Positions 45,471 through 59,455 of a stretch of DNA of 64,000 nt are shown one piece after another. Under the pieces are notes generated by a model, which was not told the DNA's origin, searched no databases, and was given only the letters and a program-made list of their open reading frames with translations. Origin of the DNA: Pampus argenteus (Eukaryota; Chordata; Actinopteri; Scombriformes; Stromateidae); NCBI GenBank assembly GCA_036937835.1, contig CM072864.1, forward strand, positions 1,592,001 to 1,656,000, written 5' to 3'. The position numbers were made by a program, and so were the translations under genes. The first letter of the stretch is position 1; each line of letters starts with the position of its first letter.

Positions 45471-45889
45471 TACTTGACAGGTTCAAGGGTCTGTTACCAC
45501 TAATGTGCACACACACTCATAAATACAGTATAGAGCTGCAATAAATTAAATCATCCCTCTGTCTGGAAGCCCCTCCTCTCAGTGATTTTACTATATCATA
45601 TTAAAGCAGCTGCATACAGTCCTCCATGAATTCAACCTGCTTTTCAAACAGATGCTAAATGTTTACATGAGCTCAGACCTTAAAAAGGAGCCAATCATGG
45701 CCAAGATATAGATCCGTATGAACAGACGAGGCACAGACCACGCCGCCGCTGGTGCATACGACTCGCTCGTCTACACAAGGCCGTTGATGCTGCGAGCGTG
45801 CACAGACCACCGTGGGGGTCACAAGGCCACCTGGCCAGGTGCTTTTACTATTTAATTTAATTGAAATTATTATATATATATATATAATG

Positions 45890-45995
45890 CCTGCATTGAG
45901 TACTTTTGATACTGTATGTATTGTAAGTATTTTCAGTGTACTTTTACAGTACTGCTGTAATGTGAGTAACAGATGTGGACTTTTACTCCCACTTT
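45890..45995. repeat. fish 'AGTACTTTTACT'-type interspersed repeat fragment
   Basis: GAGTACTTTTGATACTGTA, GTACTTTTACAG and GGACTTTTACTCCCAC follow the order of a common fish repeat in the orientation opposite to the copy at 22675. Confidence 0.45.
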
Positions 45996-46177
45996 GACCT
46001 TTTTGCAGGGATTTGTTACCACTGAGTTGTTGATGTAAATGTATGTCACACATTTCACGCTGACATATTACTGTATCACTAACACACACACACAGATGCA
46101 CAAACACATAAATCATCATAAAGCTCTGCTGTGGTTTAACTGACAGTATGAAGGGGAAAAACCTTTTGATCACTCAC

Positions 46178-46232
46178 TTTACTCCGAGTGAATACGAGAG
46201 CCAAAGAGGAGAAGGTCAGATTGGTATTTATA
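46178..46232 (-). promoter_or_regulatory. putative TATA promoter and first non-coding exon of the SBK-like gene
   Basis: On the - strand TATAAATA (46232-46225) is followed about 47 nt later by a donor AGTAAA|GTGAGT at 46178. Initiation would be expected near 46203, giving an about 25-nt first exon without ATG. A CACCTG E-box lies just upstream on the - strand. This is inference from motifs and spacing. Confidence 0.4.
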
Positions 46233-46239
46233 GGAATGC

Positions 46240-49200
46240 TGGAAGAGGTGCGGTTCAGGTGAGGTCCTGCTCCTGAAACAATGATGTCTTCATAACCTTC
46301 AGTTCATTGATCTCACAGATACCCGGGTGGAGCAACTAGATGGAGATGAAACCTACCGCCACCCACACAATAAGGGAGAGATACGAGGCAGACTACGGTC
46401 TGCTACATCCTACACTGATTAATTAAAGGGGCATTTCAACCCAAATTAAAAAGAAAAATGGTCCTCTGTATAAATCCATCTCTTTCATTTCAGTGTAATT
46501 TCCTTATTTTTTCAGATATCTGACGTCACTCTAAGTTGGAGTTGAAAGACACTCAAAGCACCAAAGAAAGCATCAAAGAAAGAAATGTCTGTTTGCAGAC
46601 TCGGTTGCTACCATGCCTTGTTGTGAGCTAGTTCAACTAGAACAATTTTCTACTGAAAAAAGCCTCTATAATAATGAATCGGGGTGTATGTCAGTAGAAA
46701 ATAACCCCCTAGTACTGCCCTTTTAACACTTAAATTGTCATTACATTATGGTATGAGATATATATGCTATGCTAAGTATGGGTATTCACTTTTAAACTAG
46801 CATCCTGTGTATGTTGGTTAAAGCTTTCCACAGAATAGTGGGAGGCTGAAACTGATCCAGCAGCAGCCCAACAGGAGCCTGAACCGCAAGCCATGAATGC
46901 ACTCAAGCCGTGGCACAAACAAATGCCCCGAGGTGCTGCCTACAACTCAAAAAGGCCTAATGGGGTGACGTTGTCTGCACCTCTGTGTGTGTGTGTGTGT
47001 TTCATTTAATGTGAACTCATTCAACACTGTGACCTCTGGCAGTTATTCTGGGGGGCAGCAGAGTCCACACGCGCTGGACTAACTATACAAAGAAACAGAT
47101 ACTTTGGTGTTTTGGCCCTGCTGGCTGTTGCAGGGCTGTGGTGGGTTAATGAGGTGTCAGTCAGTGCAGTTCAGGGCTGCTTAGTGTCCCAAAAGCTAAG
47201 ATGCCGAGCTCATTTTTCACTGGAAAGGAAGTCAAGCCAAGTTTATTTATAGATAACACTTCAGAAAACAAGTGTTGACCAAAGTGCTTCATAGAAACCC
47301 AATTAAACAATTAAAACAAATAGCTGTAAAATATTATATTATTATATTTATCGTTATAAAACACAATGTTAAAAAGGTGGAGATAGATAGAGAGGAGTAT
47401 AAAATAGATGATGGTCTATAGAGATCCTGCAGAGCTTTAAAAACACATAAAATAATCATAGTAATCTTAGAGTCAAATTATTAGGATGTAATGAGGTTTC
47501 ATATTTTCTAATTGGCTCATTCCAGTTATCTTTTCCTACTGCATGACTTCTAAAGACATCCTGTCCACTGGCATCATATCAAGCCTCCAGACTGCCGATT
47601 ATTAAAGTTATGTTGTGGATGTTGTGAGCTTTGTGATCATCATGTTACGCTGTCACCACAGACATGAGGTCACGTCATGTTTGGAATCTTTTTCATCCCA
47701 GGACGGTGTCTTACAGGCGCCAGACGGGGTCCATATCCCAAACTTCCCGTCCCATCTCATCATTTCACAGGAATGGAATTACAGATCTGTGCCGACTGCT
47801 GAAAAAACAGCTCCGTGCTCGCTGTACTTTGGGCTTTTTGAGGACGATACGCCATGTAGTGTAGTTTCAGCTGTCGAGCAGCGTTATTTTCCAAAGTTTA
47901 TGTTCAAATACGTGACGAGGCGTTTGCAATTCTAACTGAGGGGATTATTATGTCCACTGATGGAAAGATCATCAGGAGGTTACATATATATATAACATGA
48001 ACACATTTGGGGAAAATATGCTCATTTGTCATGTTACCCAGAAGATGCATATCAGTTTCAAGTCTTGCGGCCTGGTACGTGACTAACTTTGTTTGCCTTG
48101 AGACGAGGGAAAACAGCTGTTTTATTGACTTGTTGTTTCTTGTGTTTTCTTTACATAACTTACAGTTTCAACCTTCCAGTCTTTGTTCTGTATGTCTTGT
48201 ACATCTCTGCAAACAAGAATATATCCAAAAACACAAGATGTTTCCTTTGCATTTATCTTTGGGAGGGAGATGATTTCTGATTCTGATTGAAATAATAAAC
48301 AATGTTGCTATGACGACCATAGATGTAATACAGTAAGGTAACACACTGTATTAGAGTCCAGAGACTGTCTGTCCATACATGTCATAATTTAATCACATAC
48401 ATGCACATACATACATGCACATCCCTCCTATGACATGAACATTCACATCAACATGCTCATCTTTAGTGTCCATGAAATAATCTTAGTATGAACAAATCAG
48501 AGATTTTATACTTTTCTAAACATTTACAGAAAGGCTGAAGTTACTAGTAATTCTCCAGTATTAAATATTTACATTATTATTATTATTTATTATATTATAT
48601 AATTATTGATATTTTTATGTTTTTATTAGTAGTGTTGGATGGGTCCACTACATAATTAAAATTCTTATTTTTTTATTTATTTATTATATATATGATGATG
48701 CAGGATGGAAAACCCATTCAGACTATGCACATACAGACCATCATTGTATTATAGTATATCTGCCTTCTACATGTGGAAACGACGTTGATGCTGAAAACAG
48801 ACTGAAACAGACGGACGACTTCCACCGAAAACGACGGATGAGCTACACGTATGTTTTCCACCGTTCTCAGTCACGACACAGTTTGTGTTCTGAACATTAA
48901 CTGCAGCTGTTCTGAACAACAGCCAAATACATAGAAGGCCGGATGATGCTGATTTAATGCAAGGCATGAAAATTAATATTTTAAAACATTATGAAACATT
49001 TAGCCCTGTGAGAAAAATTACAATAACGTGTCATAATTTCCAAAAAATGTCCTCTGACAGCTGTTCTGAACACCGGCCAGATCATTAATGTGAGTTTAAG
49101 ACACTTTCTACATGATGCTTCAGTCATTTGGCTCGTTTACACACACTTTCTTTTTTAGTGGCTTAGTGTGTGTGTGTGTGTGTGTGTCTACAAGGATGAA

Positions 49201-52200
49201 ATGCTTCACCCACCACACGTTAAAATATAGACATGTTCAGACACACATAGCATAAGCACCTGCTGTGAAGGGAAATATTTATCAATCATCAGTAATGATT
49301 TTAGGTATTGGGTTCTTGGGTGTGAGATCTTTACAGTCCTGGTGACAGATGGTGCATTTTGCACCGTTGTTCTGTCGCAGCATCCATGCAAACATTCATA
49401 CATGCAGCTTTAACATTCCCAGCAACATAATTCAGCTGCTGCTGTTCATAACATACTGTACATTCACATAACTGTCTTTATTATTGTCAAATTTATACCA
49501 TTATGTACTGTAATCCTTTGATCTATGATTACAAAATTAAAGTCATGCCATAATATTTAATATTACGCTTTACTTTTAGCCATTTACTGTATGTAGCATG
49601 TAGCATGTATACTATAGAGACTGTTAAAACATACTATAATAAAACTGCAAGCATATAAAGATTTTAAATGTTCATTAACAAACATTTATAATATAACATA
49701 ATAAGATACAAATACATCTCCTGGAGCTTTCAGCTGCATCTAATGGCATTCATTAACTGATATCTAGAGAGAGTTAATTATTTATATGACAGAAATAATA
49801 CATATAATTAATTCATATAAATATTACACCATAATTCACAATAATGTAATATACTATATGAAAACATATTTACACCATACTGTAAGTTACATATGTTTAA
49901 ACGACACTACAGTGTGTTATTAATAATGTATTTGTTGTCCGTATACTGCTCATAAATATTGAATAAGGGGGTTAATATAAAGTTTTACCAGTTAAATTCA
50001 TCTCATGCACAACGATGTGGACGACTGTGCAACGACTGCACGACCCAGTTGATTATTAAAACAATTATTAAAACACAGAGTGTCCCTGAAAATGCCTGAA
50101 ACATAATTATAACACAGTGTGAACTGACAGAATGAAGAACGGTCATAATAAACAGTAATCTGAGATCACTAAGTAGAGTGTGTGTAATGTACTACAGAAT
50201 ACCTCTGATGAAATGTGTGTGTGTGTGTGCAGCACCCGGACGGTCGAACATGGGGAGGATGCCGCTGGGCCTTAATATAGAAGATCTGTAAGTGGATGTA
50301 GTGGAGGAATGATGTTTACAGCAGCAGCGAGTGTTGATAGAGTGAGTGAAGACAGGCTGCTAGGATACGGTTTCAGATTGACATGCCTCTTCAGGGTTAC
50401 AGCCTCACGTCTAATGGAGCCTTTGAACTCAGTTGTACCTCAAACACAACATTATTTTACAGTTAGTCGTCTAATTTTGGTCACAGTTGAGTTTCAGTTC
50501 AAAAAATGAATTGAAATATTCCAAGTTTTCTGATAATCGATAGTAATAATAGTAATAATCTCACCACAAGGTCATTTACAGTCATTTAAACACATCACAT
50601 GATCTTCATCAGCAGATAGTGTTCGTGTTGTCATGGAATCAATGTTCAAATTTCAATTTTCCATTCATCAATTAATATTATTTATCAAGTAAAACTAGAA
50701 GCTGTTTTCTGGTTCTCAAATTTCACTAAACTATTGATTTCAAAAGAAAAAAAAAAATCTTAATTTTACACTTATGATGACTAAATGAAATAATAATAAC
50801 ACAGCAACGCCGTCGTTGTTGCAACCCTTCAGGTAAACCACTCTCCCTGAGGGCCCTTCACGACCTGTCTGCTCTCTGATGATGTATAGACGCTCAGTAA
50901 GTCTCAGATATTTCAGACAGTCGGGGACATGACACGAGGAAGCGGTTTGATGTCTGAATCATCCAATCGTTTTTAATACAGAAATAGTCGAAACAACTGT
51001 GTGTGTTCCCTTAATAGCACTGGAAAAACTGACGGGCTGCACCAGAGGACGGAGAGCGTGTTGACAGGATGTGTGTATGATTAGTTTAAACGTTACCATG
51101 AAAGATCAATATTCAATCTATTTATTAATGTTAATAACTGACTGAAATATCTCACGGATACAACATGTCGTCCCATCGCTGCCTGCAGCGCCGCCAGCAG
51201 GTCAAAACGTGTTATTACATGAAACACGTGTAGCGCCACCGTGAGGTTGACATGTTTATATTCGTCAATAACTGTTTGAAGGATTACCAATAAAACTTAA
51301 TACACAGAACCAAAGCGTCCAGAGGATGAATATTAATAACTCGTGTTCGCTTATACTGACCAAATATATGTAAATGAATGACGTTCTCGTCAGATATGCT
51401 TACATGCTAACGTGCTTGAATGCTAACTGGGTGAATATGGTCGACCTGATAAACAGCCTCATGACTCGTGGTACTCTGCTCTATACAGCACAGGTGGTCG
51501 GAGGAGAAATATATGATGAGTGGCGGGCTGATTCCTGCTGGGTTTATGGAAGTTATGTTCAGGATGCACGTTTTATGACTCCTCGTGTTCCTGCCAAGGC
51601 AAATATCAAACAATGGAATGAGCCGCATTGACTCGGTGAGTCACACCAGAGTCATGTTACACAGTGAACTTTCTCACTCCAACTTTTTTCCATGTGACGA
51701 ATCCAAAACAGCACCGACACAATGTTGTTCCCTGAAGCCTGCAGCAGGCCTCCGCGGCTGGTGTTAATTGAGATAATTGTGCGGTATGAGGTTGAGCCGC
51801 TGCTCGGCCCAGTCCAGATATTCCTATCATGGGGTAACAGGGTGGCAGGGAGCAGAGGGTTGGAAATGCATCCTGGGAGTGTCGATCCCACAGGACTTCC
51901 ACGCCGGTGGATACGGAGTGTTGTGTTGTGTCAACAACTACCGTTATACTCCAGTTGTGGTGCATCTCTAATTATAGCTCGATGGTAGCTGATATTCTGT
52001 GCAATACTCAGAGGGAGGTGGAAGTATTATCAAAGGTCTCAGTGACTTCAGCTGTGACAATATGAAAACATACTTATACTTGACAATCACACACTCGACA
52101 TCAGTATTGACGTTTTCTCAGATGTCATTGAACTAACTATCATTCTGAGCACCTTTAGGAGTCTGTGTGTAAGCAGGTGCGTTTACTGTACGGCTGGTCA

Positions 52201-54360
52201 GCTGTTTCAGCTGGTGGTACAAACAGCTGAACAATCACAGCGTCGTCAAGGACAACGACATGGAGGAGTCATCACAACGATGCTGCAGTTTACACAAACA
52301 CCTAAATGACAACGGACCAAAACTCATCTATGAACACTGTGTGATACAGAACGAGGAAGTAGGCGGAGTCAAGTCCTGATGTAGTTAAAGTACTGCAGTA
52401 ACATTTACATTTTTTTCAAATATTATTTAATAAAATAAAATGCTCCCTGACGTCAGCTTTGACATCTTCGCCATCGACGTGCTGTTAAAAAAGTCATTTT
52501 GCTGTAACTGTACGTTTATTCACATCCTCATAGAGGTGTGAGCAGCTTCACTGAATATTTATAGTAACGGCTGTGTGGTGTACGAGTCCTGGTAATGAAG
52601 TGTAAAGACCACTGACCTATGTCATGATGACAAGCTGACGGTTTGGGAATTTGCTGCATTTCACCAACAGGCCGTTTCCCCTCCGGATCTTCTCTTTGTT
52701 GAAAGCTGCTGCATGACATGTATGATGAGCTTTAATAACACGCGTGATGCTATAACTCTATAAAAGTAAAATGTGTTATTGATTGATGTCCAATTCTTCT
52801 TCATAATTATGTTTTATATGTTATGAAGTGAAATGCTGCCATCTAGTGACACTAAAGGCCAACACGTTGACATGGCTGCAGGCCTGTTTGTGTACTCGTG
52901 TAAACAAACCTCTCACCACATCCTGCAGAGTCCGTGTCCAGCAGTCAGCGATGCTATTCTGGTTCTGAGAGAAGAAACCGGATCACTGAGCCGACACCTC
53001 ACTGAGGATTCTTCACGCTCCGCACACGTTAACGTCTCACCTTCAGTCTGCCTGAATGAAACCTGAACACTGACATCACATTTTAGTTCAGATTGCAAAC
53101 ACCAGATTGTGTAAATACATCACATGGTTACGTTCTGCAGTTATTTCAAGCCGAGGATGATGTGAGGATTAGAGAGTGCAGTATCACTGTTTTATACAAC
53201 TAATATTAATAAAATATTAGGCCTATATTTAGTGCTGGTTCATCTGATGATGGATTTTATATGAGTATGATTAAGACACTTCAGGTTTCCAGCTTTTTGC
53301 AAAATAAACAACCAATATTAAATATTATATTTATCATATACAAAATAATGTAGTTTTTTCACTGTTTGAAATGTGATAAACTTCACTTCATATATTATAT
53401 TATAATAATCCCTCCTGTTCATACTGACCATTAGATCTTCCTCATAATGCACTTACAATAAAGGGGTGATGGAGACAAAATCCACAAAAAAATATATTTT
53501 TATGTGAAGCTTCGGCCGTCCAAATTAATCAAATCAAGTAAATTTTTAATCTGTAAACACTGCAGAAAAATTGTGAACTCATCCTTTAAAATAAACAAAC
53601 AGATCATCGATGTCTCCGTTGTCTCCGTTGTCTCCGTTGTCTCTGTTGTCTCCGTTGTGCTTTGACTGACAGGAAAGTTGATGAATACGCCAAATTAAAC
53701 AGAGTTTAATGTGATGGGAATTACTGTAATATTTCACTCAGTCCATTTATGTAAATTTGCATTATAATACACATTTGCTAATAAAATGTGCTGCTGTCAA
53801 TATTTGCATGTAATAGAAACTCATTGTTTGGCAGCCCGTCCTTCACATACATGACGTTTACATCCAGAGAGATGAGATGGGAGGAATAAAGCCGGCTGCA
53901 TTCAGTGATAACATCAAGAGGGGAAAAAACATGATGCACTTTGAAAAATGCAAATATTTGCTCCAGAATGTCACCTGACCCTAATAAAAGAGCAGTTATT
54001 GTGTGTCAGTGTGTGTTTGTAGGTGTGTTAAACCAAAGCACAGTGTTTGTTTGTCATTGAAGATAAAGGAACAGGTGAATTTTCTATTTGGAAAATGTGA
54101 TAAAAAATTTGTGAAAAATTTGATTTTGTTTTGTTTTTTTCCCTGGAAATGTTTTTTTTTTTCAAATATATTTTATTGCAACACAATGTTAAAGTTGTGT
54201 TTGATAATAAAGTTTCACAAACAGAAATTCATAAAAAAACATTGTTAGAGATGGAATAAATAGAAAATAATCTTGGTATACATTAATATCGATGATAATA
54301 ACATACATAACATTTCATTTCATTGACATGTTGCTCTTTAGCTGACGTACAGTGTTTTGC
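46240..54360. other. intergenic interval, no gene recognised
   Basis: Apart from the repeat remnant at 47230-47470, this is unremarkable AT-rich DNA. Short open frames at 47615-47935, 51374-51631 and 51722-51988 show no domains or splice partners. A 9-bp repeat, TGTCTCCGT, occurs about five times at 53610-53658. Confidence 0.5.
47230..47470. mobile_element. short interspersed element or LINE 3'-end remnant
   Basis: CAAGCCAAGTTTATTTATAG, ACACTTCAGAAAACAAG and AAAGTGCTTCATAGAAAC resemble the widespread fish 'tttatttatatagcac.tttcaaaacaag...caaagtgctttacag' repeat, followed by an A/T-rich tail with AAAAACACATAAAAT. Boundaries are unclear. Confidence 0.45.
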
Positions 54361-54364
54361 TCAC

Positions 54365-54678
54365 CTGACTTGGATAATAAAGGAGTCCTGGAGGATGTGA
54401 GAGACGTCCCCGTGTTTGTAAAGGATGAGTCCAGCTTCAGTCATCAGTCCTGCTCCGCTTCCAGCATCAGCAGCATCTCGCCGCTCTGATGCTGCTGACA
54501 GGGTTGAGCTCACCCGCAGCCACCCGTGAAAGATGCTCCGTTCGCTGGGCAACGACTCACGCTTGGCTGGGAAGACAGCAGGGGGTCGGAGGCCCTGACT
54601 GCCTGCTTGAATTGCTGTTCTGGGTCTGTGGTCAAGAGTGTGTGTGATGTCTTGGCTGGTGTCCCTCACTTTCACAAT
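54365..54678 (-). CDS. candidate internal coding exon of an unidentified gene
   Basis: On the - strand a strong acceptor (CTGTCTCCTCTAG) is followed by 314 nt open in one frame, then a consensus donor (GTCAG|GTGAGC). The predicted segment has features such as RTAIQAGSQG, SIFHGWLRVSS and HGDVSHILQDSFIIQV but no family I recognise. No partner exons were found. It could be a non-coding or lineage-specific exon, or chance. Confidence 0.35.
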
Positions 54679-55367
54679 CTAGAGGAGACAGTCAGCAAAG
54701 CAGAGAAATTGAAGTGACAGGACCTGCTGCACAGTCCCCATACACACACACACACACACACACACACGTTTACACCTTTGGCAGCTCCACTGGTCGTTTG
54801 GCTCTTTCACAACCATCTCATTCCTTTCTCTATGTAGGTCACACTTAATTTACAAAGTGTCTCTTATCATATTCATATTGTGTAATTTCCCAGTTTGGGA
54901 TTAATAAAGTTAATATGTGATTCTGACTAAAGGTCCACAAGCCTTCGCTGCACAGACGTTTGTCACCTTTGTTGTTGGTCTATAAAGTGCTCTATCACAC
55001 TATTACCAAATGAGGGAAGTATTAGAAACCAACAGGTACAGACTAAAACTATGCAAGCATTTGATATCTGAGCTGCTGTAGATGACTCAGGTCTGTGTGT
55101 TGTTGTTGTTGTTGTTCTGTATTTATTTGACCCATTGAATGCCTTAAAATAAAACAGGAAGATGAATGTTTTAAAAGTGAAATGCGGCCGGGTTTGTCTT
55201 CTACAGAAAGAGGAACTGAGCGGTGTTACTGGAAGAGCGCCGCCTCTTTCCATCGTCTTCCTTTTTTTGTGTTGTTGTCGTTTGGTTGCTCCTGTTTTCT
55301 CTTCACCCTCACAAAGAGCAACTTCACTTTTTGTGTAATAACAGAAGGGTGTGTTTCTGATGAAAGG

Positions 55368-55368
<1 letters not shown>

Positions 55369-55436
<68 letters not shown>

Positions 55437-55532
55437 GATGAAGTTAAAATCTGATATTTCTGTTTGGTGGTTTCCTGTTCTGTTTGTGTACGTGAAAAAT
55501 TACTTTAGTGAGTTTAGTTATTACGTATAACC

Positions 55533-55600
<68 letters not shown>

Positions 55601-55606
55601 TGTACG
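55369..55606. repeat. (CA)n and (GT)n microsatellites in inverted arrangement
   Basis: A perfect CA tract of about 66 bp (55369-55434) is followed by a GT tract with TACG interruptions (about 55532-55606). The two are complementary and could form a long stem with an about 100-nt loop. Confidence 0.92.
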
Positions 55607-55974
55607 TGCATTTATCTCACATGTATTTGTTGTACAGTGCAGCTTGTTCCTACATGTATATGCATGTATGTATAATAACTTAAAGTCAATTTATTTAACA
55701 TATAAAATGTTAATAAACACACTATAATGTATTTAAAAGCAGCTGAAAGGACATGAAAGTGTTTATATATGATGTTAATGTTAATAGTTTGTTTTACTAT
55801 TTATTAATATTTAATATTTATTACATCCTGCTTATAATTACTAAATAGAAGGACTTATCGTTCACATATTTTTATTGATATATTATTTATTTTAACATTA
55901 ACATTAAAATAATTGTAATATTTAAGAGTTAGAATTTAACTTCATGAATTACGAGGAAACTTGAACATGTCAGT

Positions 55975-56020
55975 CAGGTGTAAGTGTCTCAGGTGTAAGT
56001 GTCTCAGGTGTAAGTGTCTC
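55975..56020. repeat. 15-bp tandem repeat, three copies
   Basis: CAGGTGTAAGTGTCT is repeated three times without spacing (from about 55976); each copy contains a CAGGTG E-box and a GTAAGT donor-like word. Confidence 0.9.
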
Positions 56021-57958
56021 TGTCTCTCACCTGATGCTATTAAAGGACGATTCTGTCATAAAACAACAGCCAGATGTGAAATCTACAGAACCTGCAGCTC
56101 AACATGAAAATACTTTCTGGAGAAGCACAAAGAGGGAAAACAGCAGGGGGCGCTCTGATACAAGCAGAGAAATCAATGCTGCACTCGTTGTAACATAAAA
56201 CCTTTTTATAATGAATCATATTCTGCAGAACAGACTCCGCTCTGCTTATTGTTGAGGAGGTGAAGGATTCTTCAAATGTCTCGTAGACCGAAATGAGAAA
56301 ATGCATCATTGCCCTGCTGGTCCTGAAGTAATTAAGGTATTAATATATGCTCCTATTATATATGTGCACCCACTAAAACTGACCATGAACTACACTAGAT
56401 GCAAACCAGTTATTTAAACAAATTGAAAAGAGCATTCAATATTAAAATATGAAAATGAACTGAATGAACTCGACTAGCGGAAAACAGAAAAAACGCTTTA
56501 TCTCCTGCATCCAGATCGAGCAGAGTCACCGCTGAGTCTCAGACTTCAGTCACAACGCTTCTTCCTTCCTTTTTTACTGACTGAGCTTTTGCTTTTTTTA
56601 ACAATTCATTTCCCTCACATGTCTCTGACACACCTGAAGTGATAGTTTGCAGGTGTTTTGTCACTTTGTCCGTTACACTGTCGTTACACTGTCCACGCTG
56701 CATTTTGCACTTTGTGTTGTTTTAATACTTTTGCACCATTTTTGCAAAAATATCATCAAGAACTTGCAAATACTGTCGATTCTGATCCTTATTATTTATA
56801 TTTACATTTATTTGACATATTTAGACTGAAATCCTACAGGTAGTATGAGGAGATAACGTTGACCACAGCGAGCTCATCCCAGCAACTTAAAAAAGGCCAA
56901 AAAACGTCTGAGTGGCACCCCTTGGATGCTGGCCTGGCGCATGTTTCCTTGGAAACAGAGGAGTTTGGCTGGGAGCCAGACCCTGCAGTGTGGAGGAGTC
57001 CCATCGCAACCTAAATATACACCCGTTTCTCTCACTTCCTTCATGGCATGTGGAGCAGTTCTTTAGCCTCTGTCCTTGTGAATAATGAGCTAATGCACTG
57101 TGTGTGTGTGTGTGTGTGTGTGTATACATGTCCTTAGGTGTGTCTGTGTGTACATGTCCATGTGACTGCTGACAGGTAGAAACTTGATTTCATAATAATG
57201 TCAACCACATATGTGCGCCAGCCACTGTGTAGACTGGTTTGCATGTGTTTGTGTGTTTGTGTGTTTGTGTACACTAAAGCAGATGTTATTATGCCACGAG
57301 GCCAGCATGACGTCATCACACATCACTTATCAACAATAAATCCAGCTTTTCTGTGGCAGTTAAGACACGATGTGGCAGAAAATCTTTTCCTCTTCTCGGT
57401 GAATATTGAAAGCACATGTTGTGGAGTTCCCTATTGTTTCAATTACCCTTCAAATAGCTTGTACAAAAGTCAAATAATGCCACAATTTATAACAACGAAG
57501 GGGAATTTAATATGCTCAATATGTGCACAAATACAAGTATTGGCCAAAAGAACACAGACGTTCCTGTTTTTGTGGATTCTTGGACACAATTTGAGAATCA
57601 ACCAATTTTTGTGAAATCCTCTCGTTGCTTCTGGGATTTGTCCAGACTGACAATCACTGAGCCTCAGAGATCAACGTGGTCCTTTTCTTCTTCTCTCTCT
57701 GTGAGTTTTGAGTATTTCAGGTCAGATTCAGCAAACACACACACACACGCACAAACTTGTTGTGAGTTGTTCACACGTAGGTACACGTTGGTGAGATTTG
57801 AAGTTTTGCATAATGGGCACCCCTATGTCGTTTGAAGCTAACCGCTATGATGCATTTGACCTTTTTCATTCATAAAAAGGTCGCTCATTTCACACTGCTG
57901 TTGGAAGTCAGCAGACAAAAACAACAACTTTATTGGTGTCAGCGGTCGTGTTAAAATG

Positions 57959-57985
57959 ACTTTCGTCATGTGCCGTGACGAAAGT
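57959..57985. repeat. perfect 10-bp inverted repeat
   Basis: ACTTTCGTCA, a 7-base loop, then TGACGAAAGT. Each arm holds a TGACG half-site of the CRE/ATF type. No neighbouring gene explains it. Confidence 0.75.
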
Positions 57986-58611
57986 AAAGAACAAATGGTT
58001 TGATGATGCTAAAAGACGTCTTATTGGTCAATTATTATATGTGAGGAGGTGTAAGTTCATTATGAAGGGATCTACTAACGGTCAGTATGAAGAGGAGGAA
58101 TGATTACAGCAACAAAAACATGTTCACTGTTCATTTTGGCTCCTTGTGAAACTTTCCTTTTGGAAAACTATCTGTTCCTGACTCATACAACAGGGTCCGG
58201 ACCGCCTTATCAAAATTAGAAATATGATAAAATGAATGAATGCGACAAGCCGTGTTATTCTGAGCATATTTCAGTACTGGACTGTATATTTCAAATAATC
58301 TGTATATTTATAAAAGCAGCCACTGATCTACGATGCATTGATTACTCAAACACATGGACAATGGCTGCCCATAGCACCATGTGGCTGTTTGCTCCATTTT
58401 ATAAAAATACCCAGCTCAGTAGCTACTTGGAAACCATCTAAAAACCTGTCTGTCATGTCTCTGCAAATGATTTACTTCTCTGTATGAAAACAAATACCCC
58501 GGGGTTTGGATATCTTTTTGGAAAATCCATCTTTCCAGAGAAATTCTTTGTCTTTTTGAGCTTCTTGAAGTTCACCTCATGTGGTCCTCCTCTGCAGGGA
58601 GGAGGAGGGGA

Positions 58612-58645
58612 AAAGAAGAGGAGGAGGAGGAGGAGGAGGAGGAGC
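58612..58645. repeat. (GGA)n trinucleotide tract
   Basis: About nine GGA/GAG units on the + strand within a purine-rich segment; makes poly-Arg or poly-Leu false frames. Confidence 0.9.
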
Positions 58646-59417
58646 AGTGAAGGAGGAGAGAAGATAAAGAGGAGACACATGGTCAAGTCCACGTGCATAA
58701 TGAGGCCTCCATTGCCAACCTCAGCCTACAGACATGATGTGAGGTCTTAGAGCAACAAACACACTTATTATGTTTTATGTGCGAGTGTGTGTGTACATTT
58801 GTTTAGGTGCATCTGCAGCATCAACAAAAGCATAATTTATAATAAAAAAAGAAATTTAAAAAATGTTCTTTTCTCTTTTAAAAAACTCTTTATTGAATTA
58901 ATACAAATGTAAAGAATCTCTGACTAGCATGTTAGCATTTAGCCTGCCAGGTTGTCCTGATCTGTGTAACTATGAACTCTGCTGTGTATTTCTGGTGTGA
59001 CTGAGCCTTTAATCCAAAGTGAAAACTTAGTAGCATTGCTTTACATATTAGCATTATTTTCCCAATAAGGTATATAGGCAGCTTCACATCTTGTATTAAA
59101 GATTAAAGCGATGCTGATGGCTTCTCTTCTTTATGACTCAGACAAGGCTCCCTGTAACCCTGCCTGTAACGGCCCTCATCACATGCCTTCAAATTCACTT
59201 TGACCCCAATTCCATCATGCCCTTCCAGCTCTCTTTGGGAGCCCTGCGTCAGCAGTAATGGGATGTGACGGATGTTTGAGGGCAGTGCTGTGTGAGAACG
59301 GGACCTGGTATGGTCCTGTGTCTGGACAGACCATGGGAAGAAGAGTGGGGTCCAGACTACAGCCTCCCCCCCGCTCCCTCCTCTATATCTCTCTCCCTCT
59401 CACAGACTTGGATACCT

Positions 59418-59455
59418 CTTCTTCTTCTTCTTCTTATTCTTCTTCTTCTTCTTGA
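59418..59455. repeat. (CTT)n trinucleotide tract
   Basis: About 12 CTT units with one TAT interruption; surrounded by a long pyrimidine-rich stretch to about 59540. Confidence 0.9.
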
